From a bacterium (GTDB lineage: Bacteria; ARS69), in NCBI GenBank assembly GCA_025774805.1, contig JALGZR010000086.1:1-23458 (forward strand): a stretch of 23,458 nt of DNA, written 5' to 3'. The first letter of the stretch is position 1; each line of letters starts with the position of its first letter. The position numbers and the translations under genes were made by a program. The notes under the pieces were generated by a model. The model had not been told where the DNA came from. It saw nothing but the letters and a program-made list of their open reading frames with translations, and ran no database searches. Positions 7,379-16,559 of this stretch are shown piece by piece.

Positions 7379-9555
7379 ACCCGCCAGAAGTAGACCCCGC
7401 CCGGAACGGGATGCCCTGCGTCGTTCCGACCGTCCCAGCGGAGAGTCGTGGTTCCGGCGGGTACCGTCCCTTCGGAGAGCCGCCGCACCCGCCGGCCGGA
7501 CACGTCGTGCACGGTCACCTCGATCCGAGTCGGGCGGTCGGTCGCCAGACACACTGCCTGGTCCGAGCGCGCCGGCTGGGGGGAGAGGGGAGAGAGGGCC
7601 CAGCCGGAGCCCGTGACCCTCGGGGAGAGGGAGGGGCCCGACGTGGGAATGCCCTCCTCGCTCAGCGTCCAAATGCCCTCCGGGAACGGAGTGACGACGT
7701 CGACTTTGCCGGACGTCCACTCGATGATCAGCGAATCGGCGAGCGTGGCCGGACCGATCCCGAAGTGAAGGCGGACAGGATCCTGAAATCCACGCCACGA
7801 GTTCGCGGTGACGTGCCGCTCGATTCGCTTCGATCCGGCGACGACCGTCGCGACCGAACCGAGAGCCGTAGGGCCCGACGCGAGACCGACCAGATCGATC
7901 TGGATCGAGTGCCCCCGGCTTCCCTCGTTCGCGAGAAGCCAGGATGGACCGAATAACGAGAACGCCAGGGGCCCCGTACCCTCGAGGAGGTAGAGGTCGA
8001 GATCCCCGTCGCCGTCGACGTCTCCCCATACGCCGCCGTCGCCCATTCCCTCGGAGCTGCCCGCGACGCCTTCCAGCGTCGTCACGTCGACGAAGGACGC
8101 GCCGTCGTTGCGGAAGAGGGCATCCGGACCGTTCGGATCGGCGCTCGTCCCCGTGTCTACGACGTGGAGGTCCAGATCCCCATCGTTGTCGTAGTCGACC
8201 CAGGAGATGTCCCGCGGGTTCGACATTGCCGCGGGAAGCCCGAGAAGCGAGGAGACCTCGACGAAGCTCCCCCCGTCGTTCCGCCAGACGCGAGGCGCAC
8301 CGGAGGTGAAGGGGGGGTGTTCGAGGTCGTGCTCGGTGACGTGGGGCACGGGCTCGATCTGCGTGAACCAGCCGTCGAAATTGTCAGCATTCAAATAGGG
8401 CGTGGAGCAGCGGAGCTCCCACGGGCCGCCGGCTTGCGCTCGCCACACGTAGATCCCCTGGTCCTCCCCGGGGGTGAACGAGGGAGCGCCGACGTACTCG
8501 TCGGTCAGGACGATAATGCTTCCGACGGGCGGATGCACACCGAACGGGCCGAGGAAGATCTTCTCCGGGTTCATGAAACCGCGAATCCGCAGATACGCGA
8601 TCACGATTTCCTCGCCTGCGGGGATGGTGAGCCCGTCGATGCCGGTATCGCCGTAGCGCGTGTTGAAGAAGAAGGTGACCGTATCTCCGGCGGCGTAGGC
8701 GTCGAAGATCCCGGTCTGTCCGTCGCACAAAGCGAGATCGAGATCCCCGTCGAGGTCGAAGTCCCCCCAGTCCGCGCCGGAGATCACCGGCAGGCCCGAG
8801 GCGAAGATCGCCGTGTCGTCGACGAACACGCCTCCGTCGTTTCGGTAGAGGATGGTCGGCCGCGTGAACTCTTCGCCGCCGACCAGGAGGTCGGGATCTC
8901 CGTCGTCGTCATAGTCGCCCCAGATGCCCCCCACGGTCCCGTGCGGCTCGTCGAGGCCAACGAGGGAGGCGACATCGGTGAAGGCGAACGAACCGTCGTT
9001 TCGGAAGAGGGAGTTCATGCTCACCGCGTCCGGCGCCTTGCCCACCCAGACGTCGACCGACCCGTCTCCGTCGTAGTCCGCCGCCGAGGCGCATCGGGAC
9101 CGGCCGACCGGGTCGTCCATGCCGGCCGCTCCGGGGAGGAGGAAGAAGACGCCGTCCCCGTCGTTTTGGTAGAGCTCGTTCGCCTCGGCTCCGGCACCCC
9201 CTCCGCCGCCATGGGTCACGAAGAGCTCGGGATCGTCGTCGGAGTCGAGGGAGAGGGCGAGGACGCCGTGACGGTCGGACAAGCCGGTCCAGGGCGGATC
9301 GTGCAAGAACATGTCGAAGAAGCCGGTGCCGTCGTTCCAGAAGAGGGTGGGCTCGAAGAAGTGGTGGCCGGCGTAGAGGTCGAGGTCGCCGTCCCGGTCC
9401 AGGTCGACCATCGCCGCTCCCCAGCTCGTCCGGTACCAGAGCAGCCCGGAATCGATCGTCCGGTCGACGAACTGGGATCGGGCGGGAGTGACGAGGGCGC
9501 CGATCAGCGAGAGGGCGAGATAGGCCGGAGAGCGCGGCAGGAATGAACAGAGCAT
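7330..9555 (-). CDS. Secreted FG-GAP/VCBS repeat protein with ASPIC/UnbV domain and FlgD-like C-terminus
   Basis: This 741-residue protein begins with a signal peptide (AYLALSLIGALVTPARSQ). It has integrin-type FG-GAP blades with Ca-binding loops DLDRDGDLD (51-59), DYDGDGSVD (160-168), DYDDDGDPD (214-222), DFDLDGDLD (265-273), DYDNDGDLD (454-462) and DVDGDGDLD (512-520), and a degenerate one at 103-110. Residues about 285-415 are a non-repeat insertion between blades. An ASPIC/UnbV domain follows (about 544-620), and the last 80 residues form an Ig-like FlgD-type domain (GRRVRRLSEG, WDGRNDAG, GVYFWRV, KGVRLR). It is likely exported and calcium-stabilised, perhaps an adhesin or surface propeller; the ligand is unknown. 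It starts 76 bp after the glycosyltransferase gene. Its C-terminal domain resembles that of the Asp-box protein, suggesting a shared fate after export. Confidence 0.9.
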   Translation of the reverse strand: MLCSFLPRSPAYLALSLIGALVTPARSQFVDRTIDSGLLWYRTSWGAAMVDLDRDGDLDLYAGHHFFEPTLFWNDGTGFFDMFLHDPPWTGLSDRHGVLALSLDSDDDPELFVTHGGGGGAGAEANELYQNDGDGVFFLLPGAAGMDDPVGRSRCASAADYDGDGSVDVWVGKAPDAVSMNSLFRNDGSFAFTDVASLVGLDEPHGTVGGIWGDYDDDGDPDLLVGGEEFTRPTILYRNDGGVFVDDTAIFASGLPVISGADWGDFDLDGDLDLALCDGQTGIFDAYAAGDTVTFFFNTRYGDTGIDGLTIPAGEEIVIAYLRIRGFMNPEKIFLGPFGVHPPVGSIIVLTDEYVGAPSFTPGEDQGIYVWRAQAGGPWELRCSTPYLNADNFDGWFTQIEPVPHVTEHDLEHPPFTSGAPRVWRNDGGSFVEVSSLLGLPAAMSNPRDISWVDYDNDGDLDLHVVDTGTSADPNGPDALFRNDGASFVDVTTLEGVAGSSEGMGDGGVWGDVDGDGDLDLYLLEGTGPLAFSLFGPSWLLANEGSRGHSIQIDLVGLASGPTALGSVATVVAGSKRIERHVTANSWRGFQDPVRLHFGIGPATLADSLIIEWTSGKVDVVTPFPEGIWTLSEEGIPTSGPSLSPRVTGSGWALSPLSPQPARSDQAVCLATDRPTRIEVTVHDVSGRRVRRLSEGTVPAGTTTLRWDGRNDAGHPVPGGVYFWRVTDGSRTLVRKGVRLR

Positions 9556-9631
9556 GGCGGCCTCGGGCGGTCAGTCGGGATGAGGAGCCAAGGATACCAG
9601 CTCTCGCCCCCCGATCTCAGGGAATCCGGCC

Positions 9632-10837
9632 TCACCGAGGACGGGAGATCGAGGCCTTCCGGGATCGAGCGGGGGTGAACGCCTCGATCGCGGACTCGTA
9701 GATCGACAGCAGCTGCCGGTAGTTCGGCTCCGCGGTGAATCGCTCTTCGAATTCCCGACGCGCTTCCCCACGCATCGGGCCGAGATCGCGCGTCTCGAGG
9801 GCCCGGATCTTTGCGGCGAGGTCGTCCGGATCCCCGGGGCGGAAGAGAAGACCCGTCCGTCCGTGGTCGACGAGCTCCTCCATCGCCCCCAGGCGAGAGG
9901 CGATCACGGGGACGGCGCGCGCGTAGGACTCCACGATGATCCGCCCGAACGTCTCGTACCATTCCGAGGGCATCACGGAGAATCGTGCATCCCCGAGGGC
10001 CGCGAGCACCTCCTCCGGAGGGCGATGTCCGCGCCACTCGATGCGGGGATCACCGGCGGCCGCGTCGCGCACGGCGTCCCCGAGAGGACCCTCTCCGAAG
10101 ATCCGCAGGCGGGGGGCGGACGGCGTCCGCGACCACGCCCCCAGCAGAGTTTGGACGCCCTTCTCCGCCGTCAGCCGCCCCGCGAAGACGGCGTACTCTC
10201 CGCGACCGGAGCCCGGGCCCGGATCGGGATGCACGAAGTTCGGCTTGCAGGCGATCCTTCCGGGCGGAAGGCCCCCTCCGATGAACTTCCTCCGCGCGAA
10301 CTCGGTGAGCGCGACATAGCGGTCGACCGCGCGTCTCCAGGTTCCCACCGCACGGTGAAGGCTGACCATCGTCGCCGTCACCGTGCTCGCGCCGAGACTG
10401 CCCCGGTAGCAACGGTGTCGGACCCCCGGCCACGGTACGCTTCGTCCCGCGCAGTCCTCGCAGATCCGGCCCCCGCGGTGGAGGATCGCGCTCGGACAGA
10501 GCAGCCGGTAGTTGCGGAGGGACTGGACGACCGGGACTCCCATCCGGCGCGCGGCGTAGTAGAGGGCGGGGGAGAGGAGAGGAAAGGGATTCGAGCAGTG
10601 CAGGATTCCGGGACGCTCCCGCCGGATCAGATCGCGAATCTCTCGGTAGACGGTCCGACTCCAGATCGTGCGGCCCGTGAGCTCGAATCCCGACATCTCC
10701 CGGATCGTGTCGTTGTGCTTCGTGTACGTGATGACCTCGTGCCCGCGGGAGCGGAGGAGGCGGACCTCGGTCGCGAACGACTCGTCCTCCCCGCCGGGGC
10801 TCTGGTAGTGATTGTGGCAGGCGAGAACTTTCAGCAC
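9632..10837 (-). CDS. GT4-family glycosyltransferase
   Basis: This 401-residue GT-B enzyme would transfer a sugar from a nucleotide-sugar donor to a growing glycan at the cytoplasmic membrane face. The N-terminus (VLACHNHYQSPGGEDES) carries the glycine-containing acceptor-side motif. A Cys-rich insert (CPSAILHRGGRICEDCAG) typical of one GT4 subgroup follows, then FAGRLTAEKGVQTLL and the donor-binding EWYETFGRIIVESYA with the E-x7-E pair. Start is GTG at 10837, 6 nt after the stop of the AEP transaminase gene and behind CCGAGGTGA, so it is almost surely the fourth gene of the phosphonate operon. The context suggests that it builds the glycan carrying or accompanying the phosphonate. Donor and acceptor are unknown. 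Confidence 0.9.
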   Translation of the reverse strand: MLKVLACHNHYQSPGGEDESFATEVRLLRSRGHEVITYTKHNDTIREMSGFELTGRTIWSRTVYREIRDLIRRERPGILHCSNPFPLLSPALYYAARRMGVPVVQSLRNYRLLCPSAILHRGGRICEDCAGRSVPWPGVRHRCYRGSLGASTVTATMVSLHRAVGTWRRAVDRYVALTEFARRKFIGGGLPPGRIACKPNFVHPDPGPGSGRGEYAVFAGRLTAEKGVQTLLGAWSRTPSAPRLRIFGEGPLGDAVRDAAAGDPRIEWRGHRPPEEVLAALGDARFSVMPSEWYETFGRIIVESYARAVPVIASRLGAMEELVDHGRTGLLFRPGDPDDLAAKIRALETRDLGPMRGEARREFEERFTAEPNYRQLLSIYESAIEAFTPARSRKASISRPR

Positions 10838-10843
10838 TTCGGC

Positions 10844-11938
10844 TCACCTCGGAAAGGCGGCGAGCGTGTCCACGAGCTCGTCGAGATCCGCCGTGGAGAG
10901 ATCGCCCATCACCGAGATCCGGAAGATCGACTTCATCAGGGACTTCTGTCCCGGGTAAATGACGAAGCCGGCCTCGTGGGCATACCGGAAGAGGTCGTCG
11001 AAATCGACGCCCGCGGGAAGCCGGAACGAGGTGAGGATGCTCGAGTACGCGGACTCGCTCTCCAGCAGAAGATCGTACCCGTGCCCCCGCAATCCACGGC
11101 GCACCCGGGCCGATCGACTCGCGTACTCCGCGTTTCGATTCCGCCAGCCGCCCGCCTCCTCGAGCTCGCGAAGCGCCTCCCGAAGCGCCGCAACGACCTG
11201 CACGGCCGGGGTGAACGGCGGATACTTCGACGACTGGGCCTGGGCATAGCGGTGCAGATCGAGATAGAGGCCCGGCGCGAAGGTCTCGGTCGCCTCGAGC
11301 GCGTCGCGGCGGACGATCACGAACGAGATTCCGGGAACACCGTGCAGGCACTTGTTGGCGCTCGCCGCGCACGCGATCAGATTCCATCCCGCGAAGTCGA
11401 CCCTCTCCCCGCCGAAGCTGCTCACCGCATCGAGGAGCAGAGGGACTCCGGCGTCGGCGCACATTCTCCCGAGGGCGGCGACGTCGTTGAGCCGGCCGGT
11501 CGTCGTCTCGTGATGGACCGCGATCACGTGACTCGGCCTCGGCTTCTCCCGAAGCGCCCGCTCGACCCGGTCGAGGTCCATGGCCGCGGTCCATTCGGAT
11601 CGGACCAGCTCCGAACGCTTCCCCTGCGCCCCGAGAATCGCGGCGATGCGCTCGCCGTAGACGCCGTTGGCGACGACGAGCGCCCCGCTCTCCGATGGAA
11701 CCAGAGTTCCGATCATCGCCTCGACCGCCGCCGTTCCCGACCCGGTGAGAAGCACCGCCGCGTGGGTCGACTCCGCCTCGGGATAGACGCGGCGCAAGAG
11801 GTCGAGGGTCTCGTCCTGCATCGAGGCGTACTCGGGTTCGCGGTGACAGAGATCCGTGCCGAGCAGCGCTCGGCGCACCCGCTCGGTGAGCGTGACCGGA
11901 CCGGGGTTGAGAAGCCGCACTCGGGTCGGGATGCTCAT
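10844..11938 (-). CDS. phnW/aepZ: 2-aminoethylphosphonate:pyruvate transaminase
   Basis: This 364-residue class V aminotransferase converts phosphonoacetaldehyde and an amino donor to 2-aminoethylphosphonate (or the reverse in catabolism). Seen directly: LLNPGPVTLTERV at the N-terminus, LTGSGTAAVEAMIGTL, HHETTTGRLND, LLLDAVSSFGGE with the cofactor Asp (D170) and ASANKCLHGVPGISFVI with the Schiff-base Lys (K196), the PhnW-type signature. Its ATG (11938) overlaps the TGA of the decarboxylase gene as ATGA and is preceded by GAGGGG, showing translational coupling. No PhnX (phosphonatase) gene is present and PEP mutase is in the same operon, so the biosynthetic direction is strongly favoured; in capsule loci such genes are called aepZ. 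Length and key residues are normal. Confidence 0.93.
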   Translation of the reverse strand: MSIPTRVRLLNPGPVTLTERVRRALLGTDLCHREPEYASMQDETLDLLRRVYPEAESTHAAVLLTGSGTAAVEAMIGTLVPSESGALVVANGVYGERIAAILGAQGKRSELVRSEWTAAMDLDRVERALREKPRPSHVIAVHHETTTGRLNDVAALGRMCADAGVPLLLDAVSSFGGERVDFAGWNLIACAASANKCLHGVPGISFVIVRRDALEATETFAPGLYLDLHRYAQAQSSKYPPFTPAVQVVAALREALRELEEAGGWRNRNAEYASRSARVRRGLRGHGYDLLLESESAYSSILTSFRLPAGVDFDDLFRYAHEAGFVIYPGQKSLMKSIFRISVMGDLSTADLDELVDTLAAFPR

Positions 11939-13083
11939 CCGTTGCCCCTCAGGAACGATTGCAGGCGCCGGACCACCTCGGGCGGCGTCTCCTTCGGTCG
12001 AGGAAGGCGACGGTTGCTCCGGGGAAGCGTTCTCACGTGCAGGAAGCGAGGACCCGCATCGGGACGCGAGACCTCTTCCCGCAGATGATCGAGGCTCTCG
12101 ACCCGCGTGGCGACGGAGTAGCCGCACGCGGCCGCGATCGACGCGAGATCGACCGAGGGCGACACCGTGGCCTGGCCCCCGGTGGAATCGTAGACGGCAT
12201 TGTCGAGAACGACGTGCAGGAGATTCGGGGGCCGCTCGTGCCCGATCGTGCTCAGCGCGCCCATCCTCATGAGGACGGCTCCGTCGCCGTCGATCGCCAC
12301 CGCCCGCCGCTCCGGTCGGACGGACGCGAGCCCGAGGGCGAGGCTCGAGACGCAACCCATCGAGCCGACCATGTAGAGCTGGTTGGGTCGATCATCGATC
12401 GCGTAGAGCGCACGTCCGGAGTAGCCGGTGGTGGCGAGGAGGACGTCCGTCTCCATCGCGCTCTCCTGGATCGCGGCCAGCACCGCGTCCGGGTCCAGCC
12501 GGGTCCGAGAGGCTCCCGCCTCCGGCGTGCTCTCCAGGCGGGGGTCCCGGATGAGATCGGGCCCGTTGCGGAGCTCGCGTGGAGCCACCGCTCCCTTGCT
12601 CAGGATCAGGGCATACGGTGTGCGGTGGGCCTCCATGTGGGCGATCGCTCGCCCGACGACGGGCCCCACCCCCTCCGGGCGGTCGGGAAAAGGCTCCCAG
12701 GGAATCTCGAGCAGATCGAGGAGGCGCGTCGTGATACGCCCCATGAAGTGGTGTTGCGGCTCGTCGGGTGGCTGCTCGGGATGGCCACGCCAGGTGACCA
12801 CGACGAGAATCGGCAACTCGAGCGTCGCCGTCAGCGAGGTCAGCGGATTCACCGCGTTGCCGAAGCCCGAGTTCTGGAACATGACGAGGCTGCGCACACC
12901 ACCCAGCTCCGCGCCGCAGGCGATCGCGACGCAGTCGCCTTCGTTCGCCCCGGGCACGTACCGCAGTTCCGGATCGTCGATCACGGCGTTGATGACCGGG
13001 GTCAGGTAAGAGCAGGGCACACCGGTGAAGAGACCGAAACCCGCGCGCTTCAGCTCGTCGAGAAGAGCCTGGGCCTCGATCAT
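11935..13083 (-). CDS. aepY: Phosphonopyruvate decarboxylase
   Basis: This 382-residue thiamine-diphosphate enzyme decarboxylates phosphonopyruvate to phosphonoacetaldehyde, the step that makes the unfavourable PEP mutase reaction irreversible. The start region has [32 protein letters not shown] with the cofactor-activating Glu (E48) and [17 protein letters not shown]. The C-terminal ThDP-binding motif runs from [13 protein letters not shown] (266-278) to [12 protein letters not shown]. These are hallmarks of the Fom2/AepY/Ppd family. The ATG at 13083 overlaps the TGA of the fusion gene upstream as ATGA, and its own stop overlaps the transaminase start, so the three steps are coupled in translation. 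Both ThDP halves are on one chain, as is usual. Confidence 0.95.
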   Translation of the reverse strand: MIEAQALLDELKRAGFGLFTGVPCSYLTPVINAVIDDPELRYVPGANEGDCVAIACGAELGGVRSLVMFQNSGFGNAVNPLTSLTATLELPILVVVTWRGHPEQPPDEPQHHFMGRITTRLLDLLEIPWEPFPDRPEGVGPVVGRAIAHMEAHRTPYALILSKGAVAPRELRNGPDLIRDPRLESTPEAGASRTRLDPDAVLAAIQESAMETDVLLATTGYSGRALYAIDDRPNQLYMVGSMGCVSSLALGLASVRPERRAVAIDGDGAVLMRMGALSTIGHERPPNLLHVVLDNAVYDSTGGQATVSPSVDLASIAAACGYSVATRVESLDHLREEVSRPDAGPRFLHVRTLPRSNRRLPRPKETPPEVVRRLQSFLRGNG

Positions 13084-16000
13084 CGGAAGGAGCTTCCCTG
13101 GAGCACGTCGTCGACGCTCTCGATGCCGAGCCAGTTCCCGGTGGTGTAGATCACTCGCACGGCCTTCCCCGATTCCGAGATCCGGCGCACGAGTCCGGCC
13201 AAGTCCATCGACGAGCGGGCCTCGGAAGTCGACGCGACCTCCGAGAGAAGCGCCCGCAGGTGGTGGGCCCCGTTGTCCGACACGGCGAGGAAACCCGTCC
13301 ATTCGCCGTGGATCCGATCGGGATCGAGGGAGCTTCCGATATCGGTGAGGGTGATCTCCCGGAAGGCGGAGGAACGGCAACAGGGCTCGCTGCAGCTCAC
13401 GTACTGTGCCCCCCCGGCGCGCTTCCGATTCTGCCCTTCCTTCCAGTCCGCGTCGACCAGAACGGCGAAGTCGTCCTCGGTCTCCATCAGCTCCTGGAGG
13501 AGGACCTTCTTGAACAGGACGTCGCCGGGGGAGATGATGCACCGCCCCTGCAGGGCCGGCGCCGCCCGGGAGAGCGAGAAGGCCTCCCCGGTGTTCTCGA
13601 CATCGTCGTTGTCGAAGTACTTCACTCCATCGAGATTGACGGCCTCCTTCCGGTAGCCGCGCACGATCGCGATGTCGCGAATGGACGTCGCGCGATAGGT
13701 CTCGACGGCATGGGAGAGAATCGACGCTCCGGAGATCTCGACCATGGCCTTGGGCCGATCCTCGGTGAGCGCACCGAGTTCCGGTCCCTGCTCCGTGGCG
13801 AGGATGATCGCGCGCGTCACGTCGGCGTTGCGGGGCAGGTAGCGCTTCTCGGCCTCCGTGAGCTCCTGCGCTCCCTGTAGCCGGAAGATCTCGGCCACGG
13901 AGCTGATGCGGTCCTCGGTGTTGATCAGGGACTGATCCTCGAAGATCTGTTGTGCGCTCCGCTGCATGGCGGTGATGCACGACCGGATCATGTGGTTCGC
14001 CCAGATCACGGCCGAGAATCCCACCTCACGAAACATCTCGGTCGGGGTCGAGTAGTACTTCGTGGGCACGATCACGACCGGAAGCCGACTGCCCCACTCC
14101 CGCTTGAACGCGAGAACCTCCCCGGGGTGGGCCTTCGCGCTGTGGATCAGGATCGCGTCGGCACCGGCCTGCCGGTAGGCTTCCGCCCGCTTGAGGGCCT
14201 CGGCCAGACCCCATCCCGCGATGAACGCCTCCACCCGGGCCACGATCACGAAGTCACTCGAGGACTGCGCTTCCTTTCCCGCCCGGATCCTGCCGGAGAA
14301 CTCCTCGATGGCCGCCAGGGGCTGACTCGTCCCCCGTATGAAGCTGTTGGTCTTCGGAAACGTCTTGTCCTCGATGCAGACTCCGGCGATTCCTCGCTGC
14401 TCGAGCTTGCGCACGAGCCGCCGCATGTTGTTGAAGTTCCCGTAACCGGTGTCTCCGTCTACGAGAATCGGAAGTCGCGTGGCGTCGCTCATGAATTCGA
14501 GCACTTCCAGGACCTGCGTCCAGCTCGCCTCGTTCGAGTCGCGGACTCCGAGAGCGGCGGAGATCGCGAGTCCGCTCGCCCAGATCGCCTCGAATCCCGC
14601 CTCCTCCACGATCTTGGCGCTCAGCCCGTCGTGCGCCTCCATGATGAACGAGAGCTCGGGACTGTCGAGGAGCGTGCGGAGGCGTTTCGCTCTCGCGGAC
14701 AATTCGTTCTCGGGGGGCGACGACCGAGGCGTCGAGTGGACTGCGGCCCGTGCCGCCGTCGTGCCGGGGGTCGAAGATCCACCCGCCTCCTCTCCCTCCC
14801 GTACCGCCCGCCCGGCCACCGGCTCTCTCCCGTTTCCCGCCGCGTCGACGAGGTCGGAGACGACCATCCGGTGCTTGCCGGCCGAGGTCAGGGGGAGGCT
14901 CTCGACAGTTTCGATCGTGACCGGATAGCCTTCCACGACTTCGACCAGATCTCGCTCCAGGCCGCGGAAGTCGATCGCGGCGAACGGGTCGTCCAGTTCC
15001 AGGGCGACGGCGAGCGTGCCGTCCGACCGCTGGCGCACGCGGAAACGGCGGACCGCGGTGGTTCCGTACTTGAAGAGGCCGTCGAACGTCGAAGAGTGGA
15101 GATGCCGGCCGGAGCGGCTGATGACGAGGTCGTTGTTTCGCCCGGAGACGTTCGACAGCGTGGCAAATCCCCGTTCGGGGGGCTCGATCGGCGCATCGGT
15201 GGTGTCTTCGATCGCATATCGAAGAAGGGGAAACGACGGGTTGTCGAGCACGGTGAGGACAATGTCGTACCGGCCGTCGTCGCGCCGAACGGTCTCGGCC
15301 AGCACCCGGTCGTCGCGGAGCCGCAGCGTTCGATCGGGCATCTCGCACGCCGTGATGCCGCACTCGTGGGATCCGTATTCGACCACCGCCGGGACGCCGA
15401 ACTGGTCCTCGATTCTGCGGACCATGTGGGGGAAGGCGGGCTCCCCGGTGAGCCGGAAGAGCCGCAACGAGTCACATTGATAGCCCTCGATCTCGGCCTC
15501 TCGGGCCAAAAGGTCGAGGGCGCTGCTGTATCCGTAGATCGAGGCCGGCCGGAATGCGGCGATGCGCCGCAGGTAGCGCCGGAGATCGTCCCGCCCGAGC
15601 CGGTAGGCCGACAGTCGAAGCCTGCCGCGAAGGCGGTCCTCGAGGGGCCGGCGAAATCTCACCAGCCGCCCTTCCCAGCCCGGGGCGAACTGAGCGCTGT
15701 GGCCCCACAAGTAGGCCTCGCGCTCCAGGATGTCGAGCCCCCAGGCGTCGTGGAATCGGTATTGCGCCCGCAGCGATTCCCGGTGGGCCTTCATCGACCA
15801 GTAGATCCGCATCGGGCTTCCGGTCGATCCCCCGGTTCGGTGCCACCTGCCGGGCTCCGCTTGCTCGGAGAGGAAGGCCCGAGTCGCGGATCGGACCTGT
15901 GGCTTGACGAGGATCGGCACCCGTTTCCGGAACTCGTCGAGGCTCTCGAACCGGTCGGGAAGGCCCGGGTCTCCCGACCTCTCCCGGCGGAGGCGCCGAT

Positions 16001-16157
16001 AGTGCGGAACGTGGGCGATGGCGTGCGCCCAGACCGCGTTCAGGCGCTCGAGCTGAAAGCTCTCGATCTCCTCTCGCGACCAGCGCTCGCGAGCTTCCAG
16101 CTTCGGCAGCTCGCGATAGGCTTCACGAAATCTGGGAAGGAGGCGCAGGACGTTCAT
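13080..16157 (-). CDS. aepX (pepM-pntC fusion): Three-module fusion: CapK/PaaK-like adenylate-forming enzyme + phosphoenolpyruvate mutase + PntC-like nucleotidyltransferase
   Basis: One uninterrupted 1025-residue frame. Residues 1-440 are a CapK/PaaK-like adenylating domain: nucleotide loop TGGSTGSPM (108-116), [10 protein letters not shown] (258-267), [12 protein letters not shown] (310-321), SGRNNDLVI (338-346) and the catalytic-Lys region [10 protein letters not shown] (423-432). A Ser/Thr/Ala/Pro-rich linker fills about 441-485. Residues 486-775 are PEP mutase: [13 protein letters not shown] with the key Asp (D540), Mg-binding VDGDTGYGN (D567, D569) and the diagnostic [10 protein letters not shown] (596-605). 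Residues 781-1025 are a nucleotidyltransferase with [14 protein letters not shown] (797-810), [23 protein letters not shown] (metal Asp 879) and VDADW (901-905). PEP mutase makes the C-P bond from PEP; PntC-type domains load AEP onto CMP. PepM-PntC fusions are known; the added CapK-like module is, to my knowledge, unusual. What it adenylates is unknown. The ribosome site before the ATG at 16157 is weak. Confidence 0.93.
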   Translation of the reverse strand: MNVLRLLPRFREAYRELPKLEARERWSREEIESFQLERLNAVWAHAIAHVPHYRRLRRERSGDPGLPDRFESLDEFRKRVPILVKPQVRSATRAFLSEQAEPGRWHRTGGSTGSPMRIYWSMKAHRESLRAQYRFHDAWGLDILEREAYLWGHSAQFAPGWEGRLVRFRRPLEDRLRGRLRLSAYRLGRDDLRRYLRRIAAFRPASIYGYSSALDLLAREAEIEGYQCDSLRLFRLTGEPAFPHMVRRIEDQFGVPAVVEYGSHECGITACEMPDRTLRLRDDRVLAETVRRDDGRYDIVLTVLDNPSFPLLRYAIEDTTDAPIEPPERGFATLSNVSGRNNDLVISRSGRHLHSSTFDGLFKYGTTAVRRFRVRQRSDGTLAVALELDDPFAAIDFRGLERDLVEVVEGYPVTIETVESLPLTSAGKHRMVVSDLVDAAGNGREPVAGRAVREGEEAGGSSTPGTTAARAAVHSTPRSSPPENELSARAKRLRTLLDSPELSFIMEAHDGLSAKIVEEAGFEAIWASGLAISAALGVRDSNEASWTQVLEVLEFMSDATRLPILVDGDTGYGNFNNMRRLVRKLEQRGIAGVCIEDKTFPKTNSFIRGTSQPLAAIEEFSGRIRAGKEAQSSSDFVIVARVEAFIAGWGLAEALKRAEAYRQAGADAILIHSAKAHPGEVLAFKREWGSRLPVVIVPTKYYSTPTEMFREVGFSAVIWANHMIRSCITAMQRSAQQIFEDQSLINTEDRISSVAEIFRLQGAQELTEAEKRYLPRNADVTRAIILATEQGPELGALTEDRPKAMVEISGASILSHAVETYRATSIRDIAIVRGYRKEAVNLDGVKYFDNDDVENTGEAFSLSRAAPALQGRCIISPGDVLFKKVLLQELMETEDDFAVLVDADWKEGQNRKRAGGAQYVSCSEPCCRSSAFREITLTDIGSSLDPDRIHGEWTGFLAVSDNGAHHLRALLSEVASTSEARSSMDLAGLVRRISESGKAVRVIYTTGNWLGIESVDDVLQGSSFR

Positions 16158-16329
16158 GGTCGGGTTCTCGGATCCGGCTTCTCAGGGGCGAACTCGTTCC
16201 CCGTGTCGTCCGTTTCGGTCGGATCGGCCGTTCCGGGACATCCGCGCGGCCGGGTCGATCGGGGGGGCATCCCGGTGCTCTCGGAAGTGAACGGCTTTCC
16301 CGCGAGATCGGAATTCTGACCCTCGTGTG

Positions 16330-16359
16330 ATCATATCATTGAGCTTGGACACATCACAA
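16330..16359 (-). promoter_or_regulatory. Putative sigma-70-type promoter of the phosphonate operon
   Basis: On the minus strand TTGTGA (16359-16354) and TATGAT (16335-16330) are separated by 18 bp: four of six matches at -35 and five of six at -10. Transcription would start near 16323 and leave a 5' leader of about 165 nt before the ATG at 16157. Consensus match only. Confidence 0.4.
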
Positions 16360-16485
16360 CAGCCTGAAGTCATAGACATTCAATTCAACTCGATAACAGC
16401 TCGGTCGCATTGTCCCATCGGGCAATAGGATCGGCAATCATATGCAAACACTCACTTTCTATGACATATCTCGCGCCGCATGTGA

Positions 16486-16515
16486 CTTCTTCGAGCTATC
16501 AATTGTTCGAGGAAG
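16486..16515. promoter_or_regulatory. Imperfect inverted repeat, possible operator
   Basis: CTTCTTCGAG (16486-16495) and TTCGAGGAAG (16506-16515) are complementary in 8 of 10 positions around a 10-bp spacer containing CAATTG. The site lies 45 bp before the Wzc-like start, in the AT-rich part of the divergent region. It could bind a dimeric regulator; this is inference from symmetry alone. Confidence 0.3.
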
Positions 16516-16559
16516 ATGCTAACGTTGATCGTCCGCTCCTGTCAGTACGGTGAACCTGA

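Larger units (their letters stand above)
16158..16559. promoter_or_regulatory. Divergent intergenic region between the phosphonate and exopolysaccharide operons
   Basis: These 402 bp separate two outward-facing operons. The middle part (about 16320-16520) is clearly richer in A/T than the rest of the window, as expected of a promoter region. It holds a good minus-strand sigma-70 candidate and an imperfect inverted repeat, both listed separately. I could not find a convincing plus-strand -35/-10 pair for the Wzc-like gene. A 65-codon minus-strand ORF inside (16182-16379) looks like chance. Confidence 0.6.

Noticed and set aside
8164-9546. Long plus-strand ORF (460 codons) opposite the FG-GAP gene
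   Set aside because: It is the antisense shadow of DxDxDGDxD repeats; it has no coherent domain and the minus strand has signal peptide, calcium loops and UnbV domain.
13950-16319. Long plus-strand ORF (789 codons) opposite the fusion gene
   Set aside because: It is an antisense shadow; the minus strand carries three enzymes with intact motifs.
16182-16379. 65-codon minus-strand ORF upstream of the fusion gene
   Set aside because: It begins upstream of the best promoter candidate, is Arg-rich without homology, and has no ribosome site; probably chance in high-GC DNA.
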